A stretch of DNA of 64,000 nucleotides from an uncultured Paracoccaceae bacterium (GTDB taxonomy: Bacteria > Pseudomonadota > Alphaproteobacteria > Rhodobacterales > Rhodobacteraceae). A program made the position numbers and the translations under genes. Where the stretch lies: contig CAJJAK010000001.1 in the NCBI GenBank assembly GCA_905182165.1, forward strand, positions 76,940 to 140,939, read 5' to 3'. Shown one piece after another: positions 1 through 8,757 of the stretch (its first letter is position 1; every line of letters starts with the position of its first letter). The notes below the pieces were generated by a model that saw only the letters and a list, made by a program, of their open reading frames with translations, ran no database searches and was not told where the DNA came from.

Positions 1-294
1 GCAGCAGTCCGAAAACAAGCACCAATAGTTGCATCAAATATTATGGCAGTTATTGCTGGAGACAATCCAAAACCTGAATATGATGGTTATGGTTCTTGTC
101 CACTTACTGTTGAGAAAGGAAAGATAATTCTTGCTGAATTTGGTTATGGGGGGAAAGTGATGCCTACTTTTCCTTGGGACTCAACGAAACCACGCCGGCT
201 AGCATGGATTTTAAAAAAATCAATATTACCAGCTGTGTATTGGAATGTAATGCTTAAAGGCCGAGAATGGCTAACAAAACCTATTAAAACATAA
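1..294 (+). CDS. sqr: Sulfide:quinone oxidoreductase, C-terminal part
   Basis: The frame is open from base 1, so the 5' end lies outside the window; 97 residues are visible. They match the C-terminus of type I sulfide:quinone oxidoreductases, membrane-bound flavoproteins that oxidise sulfide and pass electrons to quinone. Visible signs are a YDGYGSCPLTV segment, then KIILAEFGYGG, PTFPWDSTKPRR and the amphipathic tail LKKSILPAVYWNVMLKG that anchors the enzyme to the membrane. The catalytic N-terminal cysteines and FAD site are not in view. It lies 93 bases upstream of a methanethiol oxidase on the same strand, whose product is H2S, which supports the assignment. Family certain, exact subtype likely. 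Confidence 0.85.
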   Translation, partial: AAVRKQAPIVASNIMAVIAGDNPKPEYDGYGSCPLTVEKGKIILAEFGYGGKVMPTFPWDSTKPRRLAWILKKSILPAVYWNVMLKGREWLTKPIKT

Positions 295-387
295 TAAAAA
301 AATTAAATTAAATACCAAAGAAACCGGCCCACAATTAATTGGTCGAAATATGTTAACAATAATAAAATTAATTAATGGAGGATATTT

Positions 388-1788
388 ATGAATTTAAGAC
401 CAGACCCAACCTTTCACGCCACTGCTGAATTGGCTATGAAAGCACCCGCTGAGAAACTAGCATTTACCCTGATGCTCAGCCCAGATGGGACAAAACCTGA
501 TGGGTTAGCAGTTATTGATGTTGATCCAAAGTCAAAAACTTACAGTAAGATATTACATAGCTTATTTATGCCAAATTTAGGTGATGAATTCCATCATTTT
601 GGTTGGAATGCTTGTTCATCTTCATTATCACCTCTTACTGGCCATGCATTTCTGGAGCGCCGATATTTAATAATTCCAGGAATAAAATCATCACGTATTT
701 ACATTATCGATGTAAAAGAACCACTAAAAGCCAAAATTCATAAAATCATTGAAGCTGATGAAATTATGGCTAAAACTGGTTACTCTCGTCCACACACTAT
801 CCACTGTGGCCCTGAAGGTATTTATGTTTCGACGCTAGGTGGCGGTGGAAAAGATGGAACCGATGGTCCTCCAGGAATATTTATAATGGATTGTGAAACT
901 TTTGATATTCTTGGTCGATACGAAATGGACCGAGGTGCACAGGAAAAAGGGTACGATTTTTGGTGGAATTTACCACGTAATTATATGGTTAGCTCTGAAT
1001 GGGGTTTACCTCCTCAATATGAGAACGGTATTGTTGCTGAAGATCTTTTAAGCAATAAGTATGGTCACTCTATTCACTTTTGGGACCTTCGGGCAAGGAA
1101 AAATGTCCAAACAATAGATCTTGGTGCAAATCATCAAATGGCATTAGAAATTCGCCCAGCCCATGACCCAGTCAAAGAATATGGCTTTTGCGGTGTGGTT
1201 GTAGACACCTCAAATCTTGAAGGCGCTGTATTTACTTGGTGGCGAAAAGAAGATGGAACTTTTGAAGCTAAGAAAACTATCACAATACCACCCGTAGCTG
1301 CAGATCCTGATGATTTACCAGAGCTATTAAAAGGTTTTTCAGCTGTTCCACCATTGGTCACTGATATTGACCTTAGCTTAGACGATAAATATCTCTATGT
1401 CGCTTGCTGGGGAACTGGGGAAATGCATCAGTATGATGTAAGTGATCCAATGAATCCAGTCTTCAACGGTAAAGTTGAAATTGGAGGCATAGTAACTAAA
1501 ACCAAAGATAAAAATGGAAAAGAATTTGGTTATGGGCCACAAATGCTAGAAGTTAGTCGTGATGGTAAACGGGTATATTGGACAAACTCTTTGTATTCCA
1601 GCTGGGACGACCAGTTTTATCCTGGCGAACGTGGCGGAGCAATGGTTATGGCTGATGTAGCCGAAAATGGAGATTTCTCATTAAATAAAGACTTTTGGGT
1701 TGAATTTCCAGAAGGCTATCGCTCACATCAAATTAGACTTGAAGGTGGCGATTGCTCAACTGACAGTTTCTGTTACCCTTCAGTATAA
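388..1788 (+). CDS. mtoX: Methanethiol oxidase / SBP56 selenium-binding protein family
   Basis: 466 residues, full length for the SBP56 family. In bacteria this family includes MtoX, which turns methanethiol plus O2 into H2S, formaldehyde and H2O2. Visible family blocks are CSSSLSPLTGHAFLERRYL, SRPHTIHCGPEGIYVSTLGG, GHSIHFWDLRARK, LGANHQMALEIRPAHDP and LSLDDKYLYVACWGTGEMHQYD. The His and Cys residues in them are the expected metal ligands. No signal peptide is seen, unlike the periplasmic Hyphomicrobium enzyme. A strong GGAGG lies just before the ATG. The upstream gene encodes sulfide:quinone oxidoreductase, which would consume the H2S. Family sure; substrate inferred from context. Confidence 0.85.
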   Translation: MNLRPDPTFHATAELAMKAPAEKLAFTLMLSPDGTKPDGLAVIDVDPKSKTYSKILHSLFMPNLGDEFHHFGWNACSSSLSPLTGHAFLERRYLIIPGIKSSRIYIIDVKEPLKAKIHKIIEADEIMAKTGYSRPHTIHCGPEGIYVSTLGGGGKDGTDGPPGIFIMDCETFDILGRYEMDRGAQEKGYDFWWNLPRNYMVSSEWGLPPQYENGIVAEDLLSNKYGHSIHFWDLRARKNVQTIDLGANHQMALEIRPAHDPVKEYGFCGVVVDTSNLEGAVFTWWRKEDGTFEAKKTITIPPVAADPDDLPELLKGFSAVPPLVTDIDLSLDDKYLYVACWGTGEMHQYDVSDPMNPVFNGKVEIGGIVTKTKDKNGKEFGYGPQMLEVSRDGKRVYWTNSLYSSWDDQFYPGERGGAMVMADVAENGDFSLNKDFWVEFPEGYRSHQIRLEGGDCSTDSFCYPSV

Positions 1789-1791
1789 TAA

Positions 1792-2457
1792 ATGGAAAAT
1801 TTGAATAGTTTGGCGGCCCTTTGGGGGGCCGTCATTTTTTCTGGCATTTATCATGGTTTCAATCCTGCAATGGGTTGGCCTCTTGCAGTATCTGCTGCAC
1901 TTTTTGAAGGAAAAAAATCTGCCTTATTTAAGGCAATAATTGCACTAAGTATTGGCCACCTACTATCAATGCTAATAATTTTACTGCCATTTTCCATCTT
2001 AACCTCTTTTATTGTTTGGGAGAGTGAAATTCGAATGTTCGCTGGCGCATTGGTTGTCTCACTTGGGGTTTACCTTTTAATAAATAACAGACATCCTAAG
2101 TTTTTAGCACGGATACCCCCATCAAAGCTTGCCTTATGGTCTTTCTTGGCAGCGTTGGCTCACGGAGCTGGATTAATGTTAGTCCCAATATTTCTTGGAC
2201 TTTGCGCACCAGAGGATTTTGATTCTGGTCATGAAGCAGCAAGACAATTGATGGGAAGTAAAATAGGGACAGCGCTACTTGTTGCGATGGTACATACTTT
2301 AGCTATGTCTTTAATTGGTGCTGGTTTAGCTACATTAGTATACTTTTGGCTGGGTTTAAAATTTATATCAAAAACTTGGTTTAATCTAGATGCTGTATGG
2401 GCAGTTAGTCTCATACTTGTAGGAGCCATTGGCTTCTTTACAGCATTTAATACCTAA
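1792..2457 (+). CDS. Six-helix membrane protein linked to mtoX, NicO/HupE-like
   Basis: 221 residues, almost entirely hydrophobic, with about six membrane segments. Polar motifs repeat inside the helices: YHGFNPAMGW near residue 20, IGHLLSM near 53, LAHGAGLM near 122 and VHTLAMSL near 166. This His pattern recalls metal-ion permeases of the NicO/RcnA/HupE kind, but I do not recognise the exact family. It starts only 3 bases after the mtoX stop, so the two are surely co-transcribed. Because methanethiol oxidase needs a metal, delivery of a metal such as copper, or handling of a volatile sulfur compound, is a reasonable guess but only an inference. Confidence 0.6.
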   Translation: MENLNSLAALWGAVIFSGIYHGFNPAMGWPLAVSAALFEGKKSALFKAIIALSIGHLLSMLIILLPFSILTSFIVWESEIRMFAGALVVSLGVYLLINNRHPKFLARIPPSKLALWSFLAALAHGAGLMLVPIFLGLCAPEDFDSGHEAARQLMGSKIGTALLVAMVHTLAMSLIGAGLATLVYFWLGLKFISKTWFNLDAVWAVSLILVGAIGFFTAFNT

Positions 2458-2541
2458 ATGCTGTACTTTTGATTACTATTGATTTGTATAATAAAAATTT
2501 AAATACCAGTAATAGGGACAAAAAATAACATACTGTAAATT

Positions 2542-2829
2542 TTAAATAGCTATCTGAGCTTTTGCAATTTCACGTTTTACTTTTAGGGCTTTTTCGGATA
2601 ATTCGTCATCCTTCGCCTTTGCCATAAATCCATCTAAACCACCCCTGTGATCCACAGTTCTAAGAGCTGCAGCAGATACACGAAACTTAAACGAGCGGTC
2701 CAGTATGTCAGACAAAATCGTTACATCATTCAAATTTGGTAAAAAACGGCGTTTAGTTCTATTTTTTGCATGGCTCACATTATTACCAACCATTACACCT
2801 TTTCCTGTTAGTTCACAGCGACGCGACAT
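2542..2829 (-). CDS. rpmB: 50S ribosomal protein L28
   Basis: 95 residues starting [21 protein letters not shown], the standard L28 N-terminus with the [11 protein letters not shown] motif, followed by [22 protein letters not shown] as in alphaproteobacterial L28. I chose the ATG at 2829; an upstream in-frame ATG at 2859 would add ten residues not seen in the family. It faces the membrane protein gene end-to-end, with 84 bases between the two stops. Intact. Confidence 0.95.
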   Translation of the reverse strand: MSRRCELTGKGVMVGNNVSHAKNRTKRRFLPNLNDVTILSDILDRSFKFRVSAAALRTVDHRGGLDGFMAKAKDDELSEKALKVKREIAKAQIAI

Positions 2830-2929
2830 AGCATTTGTCCTTAACATAATTTCAACCAATTAAAATTATCATTTTCTAGATGAGGTAAAAGGTCTTCAAA
2901 CTTGAATCGTCAAGAGATTCATATCGTTC

Positions 2930-3920
2930 TTAGGAGTTATTTTTAATAATAGTCTTTAAAATAGTATCTGCTGCTCTGTCTGGCGTGATTTCTCCGTCTA
3001 AGACAGCATTGCCCAGTCTTTTTCTTAAAACCATAATTTCACTATCAGCTTCAAAATTTTCGAGTATTCTGTTTTTCAACTCGGAATTAAACCAATTAAG
3101 TGATTGATACTTTCTATTTTCAGCCCATAAGCCATTTTGGTGTCTCCATTCATTTAATTTTTTAACTTCATCCCAGGCATTAACCAAACCTAATGATTGC
3201 AAGGCTGACAAAGCCATAACTTTTGGAAAACCTTCTGGATCAATTTTTCGTTTTCGCAGTAACCTCAAGGCGCCAGCGTAGTCAGCACATGTTCTCATTG
3301 CGGTTGCTTCAAGGTCTCCATCTGCTTTATTTACCAAAACTAAATCTGCAATTTCCATAATACCCCTTTTTACTCCTTGGAGCTATTAAACAAGTTCAGA
3401 AAGCTATCAAAAGTAAAAATATATCTGTCATTTCTGAAACCATAACTTCTGATTGCCCAACCCCAACAGTTTCAACAATAATTATATCAAATTGTGCGGC
3501 TTCACACAGCGCAATAGCTTCTCTAGTACGAAGAGCAACGCCCCCTTGTAAATCACCACTAGGTGATGGACGTATAAATGCTTTTGGCTCTCTCGATAAC
3601 AACTCCATTCGAGTCTTATCGCCAAGTATAGAGCCTCCAGACCTTCTAGAAGTTGGATCAACAGCCAAAATGGCCACTTTCATACCTTGATTGATTAACA
3701 TCATTCCAAAGCTTTCAATAAAGGTCGATTTTCCAACCCCAGGAGTTCCCGTTAAACCTATACGTATTGATTTTTTTGTATTATTTGGGAGAGTATCCAT
3801 TAAAGATAAAGCTTCTTCTCGATGATCAGCGCGGGTACTTTCAACTAAAGTTATTGCTCTCGCTAAAGCACGTCTATTACCTGCCTTAATTTCTTCTCTA
3901 AGTTTACCTACTTCTCTCAA
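2930..3920 (-). pseudogene. meaB: MeaB/ArgK-family G3E GTPase, frame broken in the middle
   Basis: MeaB is the GTPase chaperone that protects methylmalonyl-CoA mutase. The first part (3396-3920) carries the Walker A loop [44 protein letters not shown] and [11 protein letters not shown], ending [10 protein letters not shown]. The second part (2930-3358) resumes with MEIADLVLVNKADGD, containing the NKAD guanine-specificity motif. Between them about 19 bases replace the expected 18 that would code for the conserved PGGGDE-type stretch, and those bases do not resemble it. This is more than a single-base slip. The start appears to be TTG at 3920, right against the msrB stop. It is real decay or a local assembly error. 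Confidence 0.8.
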
Positions 3921-3922
3921 AC

Positions 3923-4407
3923 TTAAGACTCCCTAAAAATTAAAGCTAAACCATTAATACAATGACGCTTTCCTGTAGGTTTTGGTCCATCATCAAAAAC
4001 ATGCCCAAGATGTCCACCACATCGATTGCAATGAGCTTCAGTTAATAATTTCACAAAATACCAATCGTTGCGGTAATTCACATTTACTGTAATTAGAGCC
4101 CAAAAACTAGGCCAACCCGTACCACTATCATATTTAGTTTTAGATTCATAAAGTAGTAAATCAGATTTTTTACCATATAGGTCATCACCAATAATCTAAG
4201 TAAATCAGATTTTTCACCATATAAACTATTGGAAAAAGGCCGTTCTGTTTTCCATTTACGTAAGATTGCAAATTGAGCTGGAGTTAACAATTTTCTCCAA
4301 GTTTTTTCAGAATACGCAATTTCAAATGCTGCTAAACATTTCGTTGGGTTTATAGTTCCAATTGTAAAAACAAAAGAAGAAATCAAGAAACGACGTCGAT
4401 TTAACAC
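3923..4407 (-). pseudogene. msrB: Tat-exported peptide methionine-(R)-sulfoxide reductase, broken
   Basis: MsrB repairs methionine-R-sulfoxide. A GTG start at 4407 gives an N-terminus with a twin-arginine motif (NRRRFLIS) and a hydrophobic stretch, so the protein would be exported by Tat. LTPAQFAILRKWKTERPFSN is typical MsrB. The frame then shifts at a short direct repeat near 4141-4230: a stretch of about 24 bases coding YGxKSDLL occurs twice. The normal HCAGC zinc motif that belongs there is missing. After the shift the rest is good MsrB: YDSGTGWPSFWA, EAHCNRCGGHLGHVFDDGPKPTG and HCINGLAL with the catalytic Cys. Only one of the two zinc CxxC pairs remains. Confidence 0.8.
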
Positions 4408-4495
4408 TCAGCTCTTTCCCTTCTCTATTTACATCGATTAATTAGTGCTAAACTATCGTAATTACTTCTTCAACATAGGTGCTTTTAAAAAAAAT

Positions 4496-5401
4496 ATGCA
4501 ACTTTGGATTCTATTAACGATATTTGCAGCGTTTATTCAGAATTTTAGATTTATGTTACAAAGAAATCTTCACTTTTCTGGATTAACACCAACCAGCGCA
4601 ACATTTGCTAGATTTATTTTTGGTGCGCCAATCGCACTTTGTTTTCTCACATTCCTCTTACTTAACTTAGATTACCAATTACCAAAATCACAACCAAAGT
4701 TTTTTTATTTTTCATTAATAGGTGGCTTATCTCAAATTTTTGCAACTATCCTTACCATAAAGCTTTTTGCAAAACGAAATTTCTCTATCGGTATAATATT
4801 TACAAAAACAGAGATAATTCAAACAGCAATCATTGGATTAATATTTTTAGGTGAGGTGATATCTTTATACGCAGGACTAGCAATTTTGATCAGTTTTGGT
4901 GGCATAATATGTCTTTCCAAACCAAAAACAATTACACTTAGGTCACCAATAAGACATTACTTCAATCAAACCACTCTTTATGGCTTAAGCGCAGGCGCTT
5001 TTTTTGGTGTAAGTGCAGTAGGATACAGAGGAGCTTCACTTTCACTATTAGAAGGTGACTTTATTATCAGGGCAGCCACGACACTAGCCTTTGTCACTAT
5101 TTTCCAAGCAACTATAATGGCGGTTTGGTTTACTTTTAGAAATAAAACAGATGCATTCCAAACATTAAAATTATGGAAAACATCTGGTTTGGTCGGCCTC
5201 ACAGGGGTTTTGGGAAGCTATGCCTGGTTTATGGCTTTCACATTACAAAATGCAGCCTATGTCCGTGCTTTGGGTCAAATTGAATTAGTTTTTACTTTTA
5301 TAGGTTCTTACTTTTTCTTCAAAGAAAAACACACAAAAATAGAAATCATTGGTATTACGTTAATTATTTTAAGCCTTTTACTATTATTAAAAGTATTTTG
5401 A
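4496..5401 (+). CDS. EamA/DMT-family transporter
   Basis: About 301 residues with ten predicted membrane helices in two EamA repeats, the second beginning near YGLSAGAFFGVSAVGYRG. The family contains exporters and importers of amino acids, nucleotides and metabolites; the substrate cannot be read from the sequence. I prefer the ATG at 4496; a GTG at 4445 in the same frame would add 17 residues. It diverges from msrB, and its stop lies 4 bases from the efp stop on the other strand. Frame intact, AT-rich codon use like its neighbours. Confidence 0.75.
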   Translation: MQLWILLTIFAAFIQNFRFMLQRNLHFSGLTPTSATFARFIFGAPIALCFLTFLLLNLDYQLPKSQPKFFYFSLIGGLSQIFATILTIKLFAKRNFSIGIIFTKTEIIQTAIIGLIFLGEVISLYAGLAILISFGGIICLSKPKTITLRSPIRHYFNQTTLYGLSAGAFFGVSAVGYRGASLSLLEGDFIIRAATTLAFVTIFQATIMAVWFTFRNKTDAFQTLKLWKTSGLVGLTGVLGSYAWFMAFTLQNAAYVRALGQIELVFTFIGSYFFFKEKHTKIEIIGITLIILSLLLLLKVF

Positions 5402-5405
5402 AATA

Positions 5406-5967
5406 TTATGCTCGCTCTGAATATTCAAAAGTTTCTGTATTTACTATAATAGATTCTTCTGGGCCAACAAAAGGTGGAATCATGATACGAAGGCCATTAT
5501 CCAATATAGCAGGTTTGTAGCTATTGGCAGCTGTTTGTCCCTTTATTGCAGGTTCGGTGTCTTTAACCACACAAGTAACTTTCTGTGGAACTGAAATATT
5601 TAACGCCTCCTCACCATAATATTCAATAGTCACCATCATACCATCTTGAAGGAACGGCCTACGTTCCCCTAATAGATCTGACTGCAGCTCTATCTGTTCA
5701 TAAGTTTCCATATCCATAAAAACCAACATTCCATCGTTTTCATATAAGAATTGTTGGTCTTTTTGATCTAACCTTGCCTTTTCAACTTTATCATCTGATC
5801 TGAACCGTTCATTAAGCTTGGAACCTGTTCGCAAATTTTTCATTTCAACCTGAGCAAAGGCACCTCCTTTTCCAGGCTTAACATGATTAACTTTGACAGC
5901 AATCCAAAGACCTTCGCTATGCGCAAACTCTATAACACGATATTCCATTTCCATTAACTTTGGCCAT
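5406..5967 (-). CDS. efp: Translation elongation factor P, N-terminus damaged
   Basis: EF-P rescues ribosomes stalled at proline runs. [20 protein letters not shown] with the conserved loop Lys, [13 protein letters not shown], the OB domains and a C-terminal [16 protein letters not shown] are all present. The usual N-terminus is encoded at 5967 (ATG, MAKVNGN), but only about 31 bases, instead of 39, separate it from VIE. So roughly 8 bases of the conserved NEIRPGN stretch are missing and the frame is shifted. A start at the internal ATG at 5954 would give a shortened but open protein. Since efp is widely conserved, a sequence error is plausible. Confidence 0.88.
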
Positions 5968-6181
5968 TGATCACCTTTAATTTAAATATAAGTTTAACTC
6001 GACTATATCGGTAGCTTCTGAGTAATCAAGGGTCTTACTCCAAGAGATGCATAAACCCTCAATACATTAAGAATGCATTTCTCTAGCATACTGCTATGCA
6101 ATAATTACATAACAAATTATTATTGTTTCGTGCTAAAGAGTTCCGAACACCGATTTAAACTTATAATTTAGGGTAAAAAAA

Positions 6182-6493
6182 ATGCGCGATCATCATAACG
6201 ACTTAGCTTGGACAAACGATCAAGGTTCTAGATCAAGAAAGCTATTTGCAGCTGTGGTATTAGCAGCTTTAGATGACGCAATTGCCGATGACAAAAAATT
6301 TGGAAATGGGCCTGAAGTTATAGCTCGTTGGGCAAGATCTCGAGATGGACGGGAAGTACTTTCTTGCGCAGGTATTGATCCAAACGAGCGGGTAGTTGAC
6401 GGACTAATGGATTTTGTTTCTAAGGGAATAAGAACTTCTGTTGCGCTATCGCGAGAAGAGAGCGAAAGACGCAGCCAATTAGAGGCCGCTTAA
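6182..6493 (+). CDS. DUF6280 family protein
   Basis: 103 residues: RKLFAAVVLAALDDAIADDKK, EVIARWARSRDGREVLSCAG, IDPNERVVDGLM and TSVALSREESERR. This is a very conserved small protein of Rhodobacterales, annotated as DUF6280, of unknown function. It is charged, probably helical and cytoplasmic, and has no signal peptide or membrane segment. AGGG lies some ten bases ahead of the ATG. It stands alone, divergent from efp. It is one of the best lineage markers in the window. Confidence 0.85.
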   Translation: MRDHHNDLAWTNDQGSRSRKLFAAVVLAALDDAIADDKKFGNGPEVIARWARSRDGREVLSCAGIDPNERVVDGLMDFVSKGIRTSVALSREESERRSQLEAA

Positions 6494-6526
6494 AAGCCTT
6501 AAAATTTATCTTTTATAAAAAAAATA

Positions 6527-7288
6527 TTACATCTGTGGATTTGGATTAAAAGTATGGCCATCGACAGCAATGATTTGACCAGACACGTATCTTGCCTCTC
6601 TACTGGAAAGAAATACTGCCATTTCAGCGATATCACTGCCCTCAACCCATGTTTGCATTGAAGTGCCCACAGAGTATCCCTGATAAATTTTGTCTCTTGA
6701 TAAACCAGTCACTTTTGATTCACGAGCTAATACACGCTCCATTCGCTCTCCTTCCACCGCACCAGGACAAATAGCATTAACCCTTATGCCAAAAGACCCC
6801 AGTTCCATAGATAAAGTTTTCATAAGTCCAATAACGCCCCATTTCGCCGCACAATAAGGAGAGCGATTTGGATAGCCATACTGTCCAGCAGTCGAAGATG
6901 TTATATTTATAACTCCATATTCCTGGTTTTTAAATATTTTAGCTGCATACTTTGTGGCAATAAATGTTCCATCTAAATTCACACTTAAACAATTCTGCCA
7001 ATCTTTGAGAGAAATTTCATCTATGGCGGCGGTTGGCCCTGCTATCCCAGCATTTGCACACAAAACATCTAATCCACCCCAAGATTGCATTATTTCACAA
7101 AATAAATCACGCATACCGGCTTCATCACAAACATTGACACAACTACCTTGAACTCCATCCGGCAGGGCTTTTAAGGCTTCTTGGTTGATATCCGTGACCC
7201 ACACGGAGGCATTATTTTTTAAGAAACAATTAGCCATCGCAAGTCCTATACCATCTGCTCCTGCTGTAATTAACACACGTTGCTTCAT
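6527..7288 (-). CDS. SDR-family oxidoreductase of the carnitine cluster
   Basis: 253 residues, a classical short-chain dehydrogenase. It has a nucleotide-binding loop (TAGADGIG, a variant of TGxxxGIG), LCANAGIAG (NNAG-type), ITSST with the catalytic Ser, YCAAK with the catalytic Tyr and Lys, and the C-terminal YVSGQIIAVDGH. The Asp in VTDIN after the second strand suggests NAD preference. Its ATG overlaps the stop of the carnitine dehydrogenase fusion (ATGA), so the two are translationally coupled. SDRs sit at this place in other carnitine clusters; the substrate is unknown. Confidence 0.8.
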   Translation of the reverse strand: MKQRVLITAGADGIGLAMANCFLKNNASVWVTDINQEALKALPDGVQGSCVNVCDEAGMRDLFCEIMQSWGGLDVLCANAGIAGPTAAIDEISLKDWQNCLSVNLDGTFIATKYAAKIFKNQEYGVINITSSTAGQYGYPNRSPYCAAKWGVIGLMKTLSMELGSFGIRVNAICPGAVEGERMERVLARESKVTGLSRDKIYQGYSVGTSMQTWVEGSDIAEMAVFLSSREARYVSGQIIAVDGHTFNPNPQM

Positions 7289-8734
7289 CTAGGTTGCCCC
7301 ACATATCTACCGACACCCTCTGGTTTAAGAATTTCAGAATGAGCAATAGTTAATTTAGTAAGCCTTTCTTGTATATGATTAGCAGCTTTACTTACTTTGC
7401 GTGTAGTCAAACTCACGTGTAGGAGTATGTGCTCTCCAGTAGCTAGCAATTGACCTTCTCCACCCAACATCTCATGGAATATATGAATTTTCTTGTCTGT
7501 ACTATTAAGACAAGTCGTTTGAATGGAAATTTTTGAACCTGCATGAACTTCTTCTATATGTCGTATATGTGTTTCTGCGGTAAAATAGCTACCGCCAGTT
7601 TTGATATAATTAGCATCACAACCTATTTCTTCCATAAATTTATCTGTAGCATCACACTATGCTCAGATATCTAGCTTCATTCATATGACCATTATAATCA
7701 GTCCAATCTAAAGGCACTACACGCATCGCCGTAAGCAATGGCACATTAGGGATACTGGTCTGAACTAGACTAATTTCTTTATCATATTGATTCAGTGTTT
7801 TGCCAGCACCCCAATTTTGTCCCTTAAGGGCTCGCAAAGTAGCAACTAGGTTATTATCTCTAATTTTTTCTAGTTCTCTCGCAGAAAAACTTGAGGATTG
7901 TGTGTCGCATTGATCACCCACCATATCAACAAACTCATCAGTTAACTCTGGTACATCCATCAATTTGGTCCAAGGCCACTTCAAGCAAGGACCAAACATC
8001 GCAAGCATGGCCCTCATTCCACCCTCGCCTCCCGCCAAATGAAAAGTTTGCATAGTACCCATCTGCGCCCACCGAAGTCCCGGACCAAAAGCAATCGCTG
8101 CATCTAATTCTTCAGCGGTCGCAACCTTGTCATGCAAAAGCCAAAGAGCTTCTCGCCATAACGCTTCTTGAAGTCTATCAGAAAGAAACCCCTCAATTTC
8201 AACACGGCAGTGAAGGGGATGCATACCTAAACTACTTAATAGTTCTTTTGCCAATTCTATATATTTATTGTTTGTTTTCTTTCCTGCAACCAATTCAACT
8301 AATGGTAATAAATAAACAGGATTAAATGGATGCGCTACTATTAGGCGCTCTGGATATTTCATTTTACTTTGTAGATCACTTGGCATTATTCCTGAGGTAG
8401 ATGATGCTATGATACCAGTTTTATTTACAGATTCTACTTGTGCATAAACAGATTGTTTAATCTCCAATCTTTCAGGGACAGCCTCTAAAATAAATGACGC
8501 ACTTTTAGCCGCTTCTCCTATAGTTTTGCAAAATGTAACAGAACCTGGCTCTGGCATTTCAACGTCTGAAAGCCCTGGTAGTGACCTACAAGCATTTTCA
8601 AAAACTTCTCCAATTTTTCTCTCTGCGTGTACATCAGGATCATAAATTTTAACATCCCATCCATTTAGTGTGAACCGTGCGGCCCAACCACCACCAATAA
8701 TTCCACCACCGATAATTGCTACAGTTTTTTCCAT
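7285..8734 (-). CDS. lcdH: L-carnitine 3-dehydrogenase fused to a thioesterase domain, one frameshift
   Basis: The N-terminal domain is a 3-hydroxyacyl-CoA-dehydrogenase-fold enzyme: IIGGGIIGGGWAARF for NAD, then AHPFNPVYLLPLVELV and EIEGFLSDRLQEALWREALW, as in L-carnitine dehydrogenases, which form 3-dehydrocarnitine. The C-terminal part is a hotdog thioesterase starting PLDWTDYNGHMNEARYL and continuing, after a frame change near 7652, as DATDKFMEEIGCDANYIKTGG. Restoring one base gives a fusion of about 480 residues, the usual length. The thioesterase would hydrolyse betainyl-CoA made by the BKACE partner. Start chosen at 8734, downstream of the Rieske stop. The single missing base looks like a sequencing slip. 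Confidence 0.85.
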
Positions 8735-8757
8735 ATTTGTTAATCCTATATAACCAT

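Noticed and set aside
4141..4230. Short direct repeat as a possible CRISPR-like or mobile element trace
   Set aside because: Only two copies, inside a coding gene, with no spacers, cas genes or transposase nearby.
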